Assembly (NCBI GenBank): GCA_029259935.1
Contig: JAJDEH010000289.1
Coordinates: 1-32,742 of the forward strand
Direction: 5' to 3'
DNA: 32,742 nt
Source of the DNA: Planctomycetota bacterium
Lineage (GTDB): Bacteria; Planctomycetota; Planctomycetia; Pirellulales; Pirellulaceae
Shown: positions 1 through 7,240 of the stretch, piece by piece
Position numbering within the stretch: position 1 is the stretch's first letter
How the letters are laid out: the number at the start of each line of letters is the position of its first letter
Program-made: the position numbers and the translations under genes
Notes under the pieces: generated by a model
Told to the model about the DNA's origin: nothing
The model's database searches: none
Seen by the model: only the letters and a program-made list of their open reading frames with translations

Positions 1-1332
1 GAGGGCATCTTGTAACTCAACGGGCAAGTAACTCTTGCGAGCCGCGATTTCGAACATATGCTCGTCGAACCACGAATCGTTCATGACATAGAATCCCTTG
101 CGGCCCCCTTTATCTCCCCAACTGTTTTCCACGCGCCACCGCCGGGGTCGCGGGCCGTCCGACGATTGCACGACGTCGACCCCGGTGAACAACATGGCAT
201 GAGTCATCAACGTATCGTGGTACGTCAGTCGTTGAGCTTTGTCGAGCGAGAACGAGGTGTCATACACGTCACCGTATTCGAATAGCTTGGCGTCCCACAG
301 ACCGAGATCTCGGTTCATCATCTTGCCGACGTCGCAGCCCATCCAAACCGGTTCGCCGTCCTGCAATGTGCGCATCGCAATATCCTTCATTAAATCGATC
401 TCGATGTTCAAGTACTTGACGATGTCGCCGCCCACGACGTTGCCCAAATTTTCGACGGTATAGGTCCGGCCATACGGATGGGCCTCACGCGGATCGTGGA
501 CAAGGCAAACGTAATCGTCGATCGGCACCGAGATGTACTTGTCGGCAAACTGCCGAGGTGTCATTTCGCCGTCGCGATGAAATTGCTTGTCCTTGTCATT
601 CCACTGCCAGTCGAAACTGGTCGGCGGCGTGCCCAGGTGGATGCAAAGAATGCGATGTACGGCTTGCAGAATTTCTTGCTTGGCACCCCTGAGCGGCGCG
701 CCGTTGTCTTGGGCCGACGCCAGATCACGCAGTGTTTTGGCCCCCTCGCGCAACTTGGCCAACAGAATCTCATTCATGCGTCCGGTGCTTGACGAGCTTT
801 CCGTTTCGGGCATGACGGCTTGCGGAACAACGCCGTGCTTCTTAATGACGTTGACGAACATGTTCCATTGCCCGCCATCATCCAAAGGAAAAGCCAACAG
901 CCACGCGACGCTCCGATCATCAACAGGACGGTCGGCCGTTTGCATGATCGCCTCGAGAAAATAGTTCGCCCGTTCCAGCTTGTCCCAAAACATCGTGTAG
1001 TTTTGACTAAACTCGAATTCCTTCAAGTTCATTTGTTCCAGCGCGCCGACACGAAACAGGTTCAAACCGGCGAACATCCAGCAGCGGCCCGATTTCTTTT
1101 GGTTCGTGACGGCCCAGTCGTCGAGCAAATGAGAAAAAGTATGATCGGTCGTCGTCACCACGTCGCGATTCAAAGCCACGTCGGCAACCGTCGTCTTGGT
1201 GACGGCATTTTGCATCAGCCGGTTGGCGGGGCGGCTGTCAAAGTCGTCACGGAGCCGTCCCAAAAACTCGGGCGTCAGTTCGTCCGGCGCCGCGGGGGAT
1301 TGAAGGGATTCACTTGCGATCGTCGATGCCAT
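1..1332 (-). CDS. pepC: Bleomycin hydrolase / aminopeptidase C family cysteine peptidase (3' end cut by window edge)
   Basis: Reading the minus strand from ATG at 1332 gives 444 codons without a stop. The product is a papain-fold peptidase of MEROPS family C1B (bleomycin hydrolase/PepC), normally a cytoplasmic hexameric aminopeptidase. Visible catalytic elements are the oxyanion Gln78 and nucleophile Cys84 in NQKKSGRCWMFAG, His378 in LMTHAMLFTG, and Asn403-Ser-Trp in WRVENSWGD. Other family-like stretches are FSQNYTMFWDKLE, PVWMGCDVGK and RKGFYVMNDSWFDEHMFE. No signal peptide is seen. Family members are about 435-455 residues long and end soon after a 'KKYLP...' segment; here the sequence reaches RKSYLPVELQDAL, so only some 10-20 residues should be missing to the left. 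The PLD-like gene lies 73 bp upstream on the same strand, so co-transcription is possible. Confidence in the family is very high; the physiological role (peptide turnover) is inferred from the family. Confidence 0.95.
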   Translation of the reverse strand, partial: MASTIASESLQSPAAPDELTPEFLGRLRDDFDSRPANRLMQNAVTKTTVADVALNRDVVTTTDHTFSHLLDDWAVTNQKKSGRCWMFAGLNLFRVGALEQMNLKEFEFSQNYTMFWDKLERANYFLEAIMQTADRPVDDRSVAWLLAFPLDDGGQWNMFVNVIKKHGVVPQAVMPETESSSSTGRMNEILLAKLREGAKTLRDLASAQDNGAPLRGAKQEILQAVHRILCIHLGTPPTSFDWQWNDKDKQFHRDGEMTPRQFADKYISVPIDDYVCLVHDPREAHPYGRTYTVENLGNVVGGDIVKYLNIEIDLMKDIAMRTLQDGEPVWMGCDVGKMMNRDLGLWDAKLFEYGDVYDTSFSLDKAQRLTYHDTLMTHAMLFTGVDVVQSSDGPRPRRWRVENSWGDKGGRKGFYVMNDSWFDEHMFEIAARKSYLPVELQDAL

Positions 1333-1405
1333 GGGTTACTCCGTGTGTTGTTTTCGATTCTCTTGCCATGATGATGAACCAAGGCCAGCGCGGAATCATT
1401 CGCGA

Positions 1406-2095
1406 CTATTGCAGCTCTTGCCACAGCCGGTCGAATTCTTGTTGAAAGGTGCGTGCGATCTTCGTGTCGTGCGTGACCAGAATATTCTCTTGATTATGCT
1501 GAGCGGCACTGCGCGTCCAGTTATAGCTTCCGGTCAGCGTCGTCCGCTTGTCGAAGATCGCGAATTTGTGATGCATGTGATGCTCTGAATCATCGACAAG
1601 CACGGTGATGCCCGCTCGGGCCAGTCGCTCGATGTCAGAGCCACGATCCTCGGCTTTATCGTTGTCGGAAATGATCCGAACAGCCAGCCGGTTCCGCGCG
1701 TCCAGGATCGCGTCGGTGATGCGGTCGTCGGTAATCGTGAATACGCAAATGTCGACCGACTGTCTCGCTCGTTCAAGCAGCCTCGCGATCGCGCGAACAC
1801 AGCTATCTCCTGGACTAAAAAAGATTTCGTGCTCTTGCGGTTCGTTGCCCGTCTGCGCGGAATCGGCGTCCAAGATCTTGACCATGTCTTCCAGCCAGTC
1901 GATCACGCCCTGCGCTTGTGGACCGAGCATTTCTTCGCGAGCGATCTCAAAAATCCGGTGCCGGATCAATGCCTGTTGTCGCGAGTCCGGATCGAATTCT
2001 CGTAGCAGGTTCTTCAGGATCCGCTTTTCACCGCGCGAGACTTTGAAGTCTTCCAACGTCTTTCGAAGGATCAGGTCCAGTTGTTCGTTTGCCAT
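1406..2095 (-). CDS. Single-HKD phospholipase D-like / Nuc-type nuclease family protein
   Basis: This 229-residue protein has no signal peptide or membrane segment. Residues 1-85 form a charged, probably helical N-terminal region (LRKTLEDFKVSRGEKRILKN). Residues 90-229 form one PLD domain: beta strand SVDICVFTI, then SEHHMHHKFAIFDKRT with the HxKx4D signature (His175, Lys177, Asp182), then TLTGSYNWT (GSxNWT). A single HKD motif is typical of Nuc/mitochondrial cardiolipin hydrolase (PLD6)-like enzymes, which dimerise to build the active site. The substrate could be nucleic acid or phospholipid and cannot be decided here. The start at 2095 has only a weak GAGG two bases upstream. The downstream peptidase gene begins 73 bp later on the same strand. 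The family call is firm; the function is open, and a stress- or defence-related nuclease is one possibility. Confidence 0.9.
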   Translation of the reverse strand: MANEQLDLILRKTLEDFKVSRGEKRILKNLLREFDPDSRQQALIRHRIFEIAREEMLGPQAQGVIDWLEDMVKILDADSAQTGNEPQEHEIFFSPGDSCVRAIARLLERARQSVDICVFTITDDRITDAILDARNRLAVRIISDNDKAEDRGSDIERLARAGITVLVDDSEHHMHHKFAIFDKRTTLTGSYNWTRSAAQHNQENILVTHDTKIARTFQQEFDRLWQELQ

Positions 2096-2727
2096 TGCCT
2101 CGATCCTAAATCATTGTCCACCTGAAGGCGGCAGAATTTCTATCCCAACGGTCTAACCTAATTTTACGAAATTGCGGCGAGACCGGATAGTTCACGGTTT
2201 CACCAAGGCTTGCTGTGTTGGCTGGCGAGTTCCGCTTGAGTCTTCTTGGTGCGAATTCACAGCGCCGTTGAGGTGGCCCGTGGTTGATTCCGGCGACGCC
2301 GCTACCGGCCCGCGGGGCGACGTACCGAGTCTCCTGCCAGCCGTTTGCTAAATTCCAAATTGTCAAAGATCCATCAGACAGGGGAAAGCGGGGCAGTCAC
2401 AGGTCTGTAACATACGGCCCCCACTCATTTCCCTTGTTTTCCAGCCCCTTGTTGAAAAATCGGCTCCGAAATGCTTGCGAAGAAAATTGAGCCGCCGACG
2501 CCTTCAAGAAAATCACGAGGCGCTGACGCTTCGTATGACGAATCGCAGCTTCTTTCAACGGGCTACCAGGCCCGGCACGAACTGCCCAGCCCCATCCAAA
2601 CTTCATTTTACGCAATCCCGCCCAACGGTTCCACGTAATGGCGGAACGGGTAGTGTCCTTCGCTCTCTAGCTTGCTGTTCCGTTTCTGAATCCGGATTAT
2701 TCGCGACTAAAGTCAATCATGGGGTGA
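2096..2727. other. Intergenic region, no convincing gene
   Basis: About 630 bp between the PLD-like gene and the first 98-bp repeat. Short open frames of up to about 86 codons exist on both strands, but none shows a recognisable domain or ribosome binding site. The composition is patchy and suggests repeat debris, including an inverted pair around GTTGAAA (see 2443-2567). Both the promoter of the PLD-like gene (minus strand, near 2096-2200) and any signals for the ORF at 2869 would have to lie here; I could not identify either. Confidence 0.5.
2443..2567. repeat. Possible miniature element with imperfect GTTGAAA terminal inverted repeats
   Basis: The left arm reads AGCCCCTTGTTGAAAAAT and continues into CGGCT. 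The reverse complement of the right end (2548-2567) reads AGCCCGTTGAAAGAAGCT. Apart from small indels the arms match and face each other about 120 bp apart, as the ends of a MITE or an insertion-sequence remnant do. No transposase fragment is visible between them. The arms are short, so chance is not excluded. Confidence 0.3.
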
Positions 2728-2825
2728 GCCGTTCGCAAAATGGGACAGGCACCGAGACTTCAACTTCAATTCCGCTGCCAAGAGGAAACTTGCTCGGAGC
2801 CAGTCCCATATTGCGAACTACACGT
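2728..2825. repeat. 98-bp palindromic dispersed repeat, copy 1
   Basis: This is identical over 98 bp to 3420-3517, in the same orientation. Each copy has long inverted arms. The left arm GTTCGCAAAATGGGACAGGC continues into ACCGAG, and the right arm is its reverse complement except at three A/T positions. This gives 26-bp arms with 23 matches around a loop of about 36 bp. The layout resembles REP-like or IS200-type stem-loop elements spread between genes in bacteria. Copy 1 lies upstream of the ORF at 2869 and is open in one frame, which could mislead a gene caller into an N-terminal extension from the ATG at 2740. Confidence 0.85.
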
Positions 2826-2868
2826 TTTCCAGCAATTCAATACAATGCAAGAAGGGAAAACAGCATCC

Positions 2869-3519
2869 ATGCCGCCGATCATCCGCTACACACCTTCCAA
2901 ATCAAGCTGCTGGGGGCACGCGACGAAGCGCCTGACGCCTGGTGAGTTCCGTGCAAGGGTCGCGGATTTCCTGGAGAACGCGGCCGGGCAGTTCGTGGAA
3001 GCAAGATACTGCTTGCACGACGAGGCGGGAGTTTTCAGCGACATCGTCGGTGACGTTCCCGGCCACGGCGAAATATCGGCGTCTGCACTTGAAAGGTGCC
3101 TTGATTGGGTCGTGTCCAACCCAGACAAAGTTCCTGATCATGGGTCGCCCGGCTTCTTTCTGTTGCAACGAGTTTTTCACATCACTTCGTGGAAAGGCGG
3201 AGACGGTGTTAGCATGCCCATGTGCCTTCTCACCGAACAGTATGGCCCGATGCACATGTTGGCCACGATGCTACAGTTCGACTCGGTGTCAGAATATCAA
3301 CGCGTGAAAGAACGGATGGCCCGGATTGTGGGCATCCAAATGAACGACGCGCACCTCAAGCCCAAAAGGTTGTTGAGCCAACGCGGTTTTCCTCCCATTG
3401 TTGACGGCTCACCCAATCGGCCGTTCGCAAAATGGGACAGGCACCGAGACTTCAACTTCAATTCCGCTGCCAAGAGGAAACTTGCTCGGAGCCAGTCCCA
3501 TATTGCGAACTACACGTGA
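2869..3519 (+). CDS. Unrecognised ORFan protein with repeat-derived C-terminus
   Basis: This is a 216-residue soluble protein of no family I recognise. I start it at ATG 2869 because the upstream in-frame ATG at 2740 lies inside the 98-bp repeat. ATG 2845 is a second candidate. GAAGGG at 2851-2856 is a possible ribosome binding site about 12 bp before 2869. The core (residues 1 to about 184) is mixed helix and strand with several Cys, His and Trp residues: SSCWGHATKRLTPGEFRARV, GFFLLQRVFHITSWKGGDG and LLTEQYGPMHMLATMLQFD. Residues 185-216 (from PFAKWDRHRDFN onward) are a translation of repeat copy 2, and the stop codon overlaps the repeat's right end. The native C-terminus was therefore probably replaced. 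The gene may be functional, recently truncated, or decaying. Confidence 0.6.
   Translation: MPPIIRYTPSKSSCWGHATKRLTPGEFRARVADFLENAAGQFVEARYCLHDEAGVFSDIVGDVPGHGEISASALERCLDWVVSNPDKVPDHGSPGFFLLQRVFHITSWKGGDGVSMPMCLLTEQYGPMHMLATMLQFDSVSEYQRVKERMARIVGIQMNDAHLKPKRLLSQRGFPPIVDGSPNRPFAKWDRHRDFNFNSAAKRKLARSQSHIANYT
3420..3517. repeat. 98-bp palindromic dispersed repeat, copy 2
   Basis: Same sequence and orientation as 2728-2825 with no mismatch. The two copies bracket the ORF at 2869-3519 and are 692 bp apart start to start. Copy 2 overlaps the 3' end of that ORF and gives it 32 codons in a different frame from the one open in copy 1. Just outside copy 1 is GGGTGAGCC (2722-2730), and just before copy 2 is its reverse complement GGCTCACCC (3406-3414), so the mobile unit may be larger than 98 bp. 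Confidence 0.85.
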
Positions 3520-3621
3520 ATAAATCGAGATGAAGTACGTTGACCATCGTCTCCTTGCCACCCGCCGTTTCAAGAGAGTCTTTGTAATGTGAATTCGTCC
3601 GATACTTGAAATAGAACAGCC

Positions 3622-5745
3622 TTAACGTTTTCCCGATTCTCTGATTCGCGCGCGAGCGGATTGAATTTCATCCCAATGTAATTCAGGAGTGCGGCAGTAT
3701 TGCATTTTGTACTGGAATTGGCTTTCCGATGCGCGTATTGTCTCCGGAACGGTTGCTAGGTAGACGATCAACCAACAAGTTGCCATCGCCAGGGCGGAAC
3801 TGGCCACACAACGAAGTAGGTGCGACCCCCGCGATCTGATTGAATGCCGGTAGTATCGGAGGACGCTCTCGCCCGAGGCTTTCGCGGACCGGCGCGCAAA
3901 CCAAATACCAATCATCACCAGTGAACTGGCAAGTCCCACGTAAACGCCGTTGTATGCGAACCACTGAATTGCGGCCCAGAGCCACGTTCCGCGGTCAGTT
4001 TTCAAAGCGTGCCGCAAAACCTCCGCGTCAAGCTTCCCCCAACCTCGCGGATGCAGCCACAATTCAGGTGGATTGTCGGCGAGCGTCGCCAAGGCCAACC
4101 GCAACAACGGCCACATGGCAGCCAAAATGGCGACACCGAAAATCAAATAGAACAAGGAAATCAGGCTGATTTGAAACCTGCGCCTCTTCAGTAGACGAAA
4201 CACTTGCCATACAACCATGGCTGCAATTGCAAGAGCGACTGCCCAGGCAACACCGGTGATAATCCACGCTTGGATTTCGTAACTGATCATTTCGGCGGGC
4301 GCCATGCCCAACAAGACAAACGTGCCTAGGCATCCCATAGCCCAGGCGGCGATCTGCCGAATCATGCCGAGCCTTTCGCCTTGCCCTCTTTTTTTGGCTA
4401 GCAGCCGCGCCATCACGAACACGGCACCAGAAAACAACAACAGCGACGCTGCCGAAATGACCGCGACGGCCGACAAGATGGATGACAACTTCAACGTGCC
4501 GTGCTGTTCGTCCCGAACGGCTGACAACTCCTGAAGAGCAGACACGGTTATTTCGGACTCGGCTTGCAGTTCTTCATGCCTAGATTCCAGAACGGCTAAC
4601 TCGTCCTTGGAGAGAAGTTGGGGATTATCTTCGGCAAGGCTTACGATCGAGTCATATACATCTTGTCTGACAGAGAAGAAATGAATGAGCTTGCCTAGTG
4701 CGGACGTTTCCTCTGGTGCGATTGCCTGGTCAAAAAGTCGCAGAGACTCCTTGTGAATCTTGAGTTGCTCCGTTGCTTCACCAGATTGTTCAGCATCAGC
4801 GGCTCGAACGTCCTGCCAACGCCACAGGCCGTAAAACAGCATCGAATGTCGGTACGTGACCAAGCGGCTGACCGCGACTTCGGCCTGATCCGTCTTGCGG
4901 ACTTGGCTACGCGACAGAAAATCCGTCACACAGGGATATCCCATCTCACCGATGGCCAGTTGCGACTTCGTTTGTCCGCGCTTGAAGTAATCTAATCCTT
5001 GCTGAAAAAGCTCGGCATCGTCGACTTTCAGTTGCCACTTTCCGTGCATGGCATCATTGTCAAACGACATGTCGTATTCCGCCGCTTCGGACCAAAGCTG
5101 CTGTGCCGCGAGGTAGTCGTAAAGGGCGTTATCCGGATCGTGGCGGCCGCAAGCTTCCAGAATTTCGAGCCAATCGTCACTGCGTGGCTCGTCATCCTCG
5201 CCGAACAACAGCAGGGCCCGCATTCGCCACCAACGAACGTCATTCGGCTCAAGCTCCGTCGCCCGCGCGGCCAGCAATAGACACCGGTCACTGCACTTGT
5301 TCTGAAACTCCGCTTTGGCCACCCTAATGGCGTCGTAATCTAGCGTCATGCCGAACCGCGGAAACGAACTCGCATGGTTGGATTGCTTCACGTAGTTATT
5401 CATGAATCGAATTCCTGGAGTGTCGAGCACCCATGCACTCCCCATGGCGACTTCCGCGGACTCTGGGTCATCCGCTTGAACTCGTTCAACCTCGCGTAGC
5501 CAAAAGTCGGCTTGTTCGGACGGATCACGCGTGTCGATTGGCCGATGCTTGAGCCCCAGCCAGCCCATCGTCGAATCTTGCCATTGAAGCACCATGCACT
5601 CCCAACCGATCTCGGTACGTTGCACAATGACGCCAAGTCGAATGCCCAAGACTACGACGACCAGAATCCCAAGGCCGATGAGAATCGAGCGGGCCGTCGC
5701 GAATCGGGTTGGCGGTCGCGGGCGGTAGTCGTCCGTCGCATTCAT
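3622..5745 (-). CDS. Multi-pass membrane protein with TPR-like extracytoplasmic region, planctomycete type
   Basis: This 707-residue protein has a short basic N-terminus followed by a membrane segment at about residues 20-41 (ILIGLGILVVVVLGIRLGVI). A large soluble region of about 380 residues comes next, helical and Trp-rich, with TPR-like stretches (LLLAARATELEPNDVRWWRM, LEACGRHDPDNALYDYLAA). A charged, probably coiled stretch follows (SKDELAVLESRHEELQAESE). The C-terminal half has about six more membrane segments, one preceded by RRRFQISLISLFYLIFGVAI, a basic-plus-hydrophobic pattern common in planctomycete membrane proteins. No enzyme motif is visible. The start at 5745 has GGAAGG ten bases upstream. 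The gene is transcribed away from the sigma factor gene and converges on the ORFan. The function is unknown; TPR-like content suggests protein-protein interaction at the membrane. Confidence 0.85.
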   Translation of the reverse strand: MNATDDYRPRPPTRFATARSILIGLGILVVVVLGIRLGVIVQRTEIGWECMVLQWQDSTMGWLGLKHRPIDTRDPSEQADFWLREVERVQADDPESAEVAMGSAWVLDTPGIRFMNNYVKQSNHASSFPRFGMTLDYDAIRVAKAEFQNKCSDRCLLLAARATELEPNDVRWWRMRALLLFGEDDEPRSDDWLEILEACGRHDPDNALYDYLAAQQLWSEAAEYDMSFDNDAMHGKWQLKVDDAELFQQGLDYFKRGQTKSQLAIGEMGYPCVTDFLSRSQVRKTDQAEVAVSRLVTYRHSMLFYGLWRWQDVRAADAEQSGEATEQLKIHKESLRLFDQAIAPEETSALGKLIHFFSVRQDVYDSIVSLAEDNPQLLSKDELAVLESRHEELQAESEITVSALQELSAVRDEQHGTLKLSSILSAVAVISAASLLLFSGAVFVMARLLAKKRGQGERLGMIRQIAAWAMGCLGTFVLLGMAPAEMISYEIQAWIITGVAWAVALAIAAMVVWQVFRLLKRRRFQISLISLFYLIFGVAILAAMWPLLRLALATLADNPPELWLHPRGWGKLDAEVLRHALKTDRGTWLWAAIQWFAYNGVYVGLASSLVMIGIWFARRSAKASGESVLRYYRHSIRSRGSHLLRCVASSALAMATCWLIVYLATVPETIRASESQFQYKMQYCRTPELHWDEIQSARARIRESGKR

Positions 5746-5755
5746 CAGGGCGGCA

Positions 5756-5761
5756 CCTTCC
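5756..5761 (-). promoter_or_regulatory. Shine-Dalgarno-like site of the 707-residue membrane protein
   Basis: On the minus strand GGAAGG precedes the ATG at 5745 by ten bases. It is one of the few clear Shine-Dalgarno-like sites in the window and supports this start over later Met codons. Confidence 0.5.
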
Positions 5762-6240
5762 GGTTGACGCTATCATCCAGAATCTTCAGCGTAGTACCTC
5801 CGCAAGGAATTCGATCGATCCACGGGCGCGCCAACGGAGAATGGAACAACGCGGGAGGGTTATCATTTTACCAAATCGTGACCTGCCCGGCTGCTCGTGC
5901 CGAAGCGCTTCGACGGGGTCCGTCGTGCGGCGCGAATCGCCGCATGGATGCCGCACACGCCCAGCGGGCAGTGTTCTAAGAGTGTGTTGCTGGAAAACCC
6001 GCACACGCGCGGCTGGTCTCAGCGGCGAATTCGCCCGAGAGTTGGGGATCCACGGGTGTTAGAAGTGGTAGGGCATTTTTGAGGCTCTCTTGCGACAACT
6101 GCTGAGCGGCAGATTTTGAGTCGTAGCGCTGTACAACCGATGTGTAACCGCTTCCCAAACTACACCATACGACCATACGACTATACCGCGATGACTAAGC
6201 TTTTCCATGGATGGCTGGGCGGTCGTCCTTCCGGGATAGG

Positions 6241-6262
6241 GTGACTAGATCGTGACTAGATC
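6241..6262. repeat. 11-bp tandem duplication (GTGACTAGATC x2)
   Basis: GTGACTAGATC occurs twice back to back without mismatch, about 290 bp upstream of the sigma factor start. It is the first of three such short duplications in this intergenic region. Confidence 0.8.
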
Positions 6263-6329
6263 CTATATTCACGCGTATCGGAAGAGTTCCAGGATTCCTC
6301 TCCTTTGACGTGCAAATGATACCTGACCG

Positions 6330-6351
6330 TTTCCTGTCAATTTCCTGTCAA
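6330..6351. repeat. 11-bp tandem duplication (TTTCCTGTCAA x2)
   Basis: TTTCCTGTCAA occurs twice in tandem without mismatch. The unit length is close to one helical turn, so the copies would present the same face of the DNA to a binding protein. Confidence 0.8.
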
Positions 6352-6432
6352 TGTCGCCATTGGGCTGATGCAACCGAACCGAGCGGGGGCGTCTTCAACT
6401 TTTAAGTCTTGAGCGGCGCAGCGAGGTTTCTG

Positions 6433-6452
6433 CCGTCCAAGCCCGTCCAAGC
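6433..6452. repeat. 10-bp tandem duplication (CCGTCCAAGC x2)
   Basis: CCGTCCAAGC occurs twice in tandem without mismatch, ending about 30 bp upstream of the putative -10 box of the sigma factor gene. Confidence 0.8.
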
Positions 6453-6458
6453 ATGTAT

Positions 6459-6489
6459 GTAACCCTACCCAATCGAATATTGGTATACT
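6459..6489 (+). promoter_or_regulatory. Possible promoter of the sigma factor gene with overlapping dyad
   Basis: TATACT at 6484-6489 resembles a -10 box, about 64 bp before the ATG at 6553. Directly before it lies the inverted repeat CCAAT-N5-ATTGG (6469-6483), a plausible operator. GTAACC at 6459-6464 recalls the AAC core of ECF-type -35 elements, which would fit autoregulation, but no canonical TTGACA is present. This is a prediction from pattern only. Confidence 0.3.
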
Positions 6490-6552
6490 CAGTTGCTGCA
6501 GCCTTAATTGTTGATTCTCTTTTTCACCCTTTCTGCTTCTCATACGCCTGTG

Positions 6553-7125
6553 ATGAACGATGTTACCCAAATCCTCAAGGCCATCGAAAACGGCGATCGT
6601 CAGGCATCCGAGAATCTGCTGCCCTTGGTCTATAGGGAGCTGCGCGGGCTGGCAACTCAGCGATTAGCCAAGGAGCCGCCGGGGCAAACACTACAAGCAA
6701 CGGCTTTGGTCCATGAAGCCTACGTGCAGTTGGTCGAGAATAAGGAATCTCGCGAATGGGACTCGCGCGGCCACTTTTTTGGCGCGGCCGCCGATGCCAT
6801 GCGGAGGATCCTCGTGGACAACGCCCGAAGAAAACAAAGCCAAAAACGTGGCGGCGATCGTCAACGCATTGAAATCGACCTGGGAGAGATCGGTGTTCCC
6901 CAGGCCGACTTGGGAGTGTTGGCACTAGATGAAGCTTTGAAAGGCCTGGCCGATACGGATGCCCGAGCGGCAGAATTGGTCTCGTTGCGGTTTTTTGCCG
7001 GGCTGACGATGGAAGAAGCTGCAAGTTCGCTGGATATTTCGCTCGCCACCGCCAAGAGAGATTGGGCCTACGCCCGCGCCTGGCTGAATTGCCAGCTAAG
7101 TGGCGAAAGTTCATTGCAAGATTGA
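6553..7125 (+). CDS. ECF-family RNA polymerase sigma factor (planctomycete Sig-70_X6 / ECF-STK type)
   Basis: This 190-residue protein directs RNA polymerase to alternative promoters. Its N-terminus MNDVTQILKAIENGDRQASE, followed by PGQTLQATALVHEAYVQL, is the hallmark of the sigma subfamily expanded in planctomycetes (Pfam Sigma70_ECF, TIGR02999-like). Sigma region 2 covers about residues 24-100 (HFFGAAADAMRRILVDNARRK). Region 4 covers about 133-188, with the helix-turn-helix in LTMEEAASSLDISLATAKRD. An in-frame ATG at 6508 would add 15 residues (LILFFTLSASHTP...); I prefer 6553 because homologues start with M-x-DVTQIL. No clear Shine-Dalgarno site is seen at either start. The kinase gene starts 115 bp downstream on the same strand, the known arrangement in which a kinase is paired with this sigma type. 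No anti-sigma factor is present. Confidence 0.95.
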   Translation: MNDVTQILKAIENGDRQASENLLPLVYRELRGLATQRLAKEPPGQTLQATALVHEAYVQLVENKESREWDSRGHFFGAAADAMRRILVDNARRKQSQKRGGDRQRIEIDLGEIGVPQADLGVLALDEALKGLADTDARAAELVSLRFFAGLTMEEAASSLDISLATAKRDWAYARAWLNCQLSGESSLQD

Positions 7126-7240
7126 CCTTAAATTTCCCGAAAATCCAAGAATCCATCTTTTTCCGTGCGCCGTTTCTTCCTCCATTTTCGCGTTATAGAG
7201 TGATGGCAGCCTATAACTTCACATAACTCAGGTTCGGAAA

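Larger units (their letters stand above)
5746..6552. other. Divergent intergenic region between membrane protein and sigma factor genes
   Basis: About 800 bp separate the two divergent genes, and no convincing gene is seen. The left half (5800-6180) has short open frames without domain signal. The right half contains three independent perfect tandem duplications of 10-11 bp, then a TATACT box with a dyad (listed separately). Promoters for both divergent genes must lie here. Confidence 0.6.

Noticed and set aside
820..1371. Plus-strand open frame of 183 codons and neighbours at 58-792
   Set aside because: Antisense shadow of the bleomycin hydrolase/PepC gene, whose catalytic motifs are all in the minus-strand frame.
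2106..2366. Minus-strand open frame of 86 codons
   Set aside because: No domain, no ribosome binding site and unremarkable composition; its left end abuts the upstream region of the PLD-like gene. Kept only as part of the intergenic note.
2740..2868. N-terminal extension of the ORFan from the ATG at 2740
   Set aside because: Residues from 2740 to 2825 are only a translation of 98-bp repeat copy 1; the later starts at 2845 or 2869 are more sensible.
6575..7156. Minus-strand open frame of 193 codons
   Set aside because: Antisense to the ECF sigma factor, which carries unmistakable sigma motifs.
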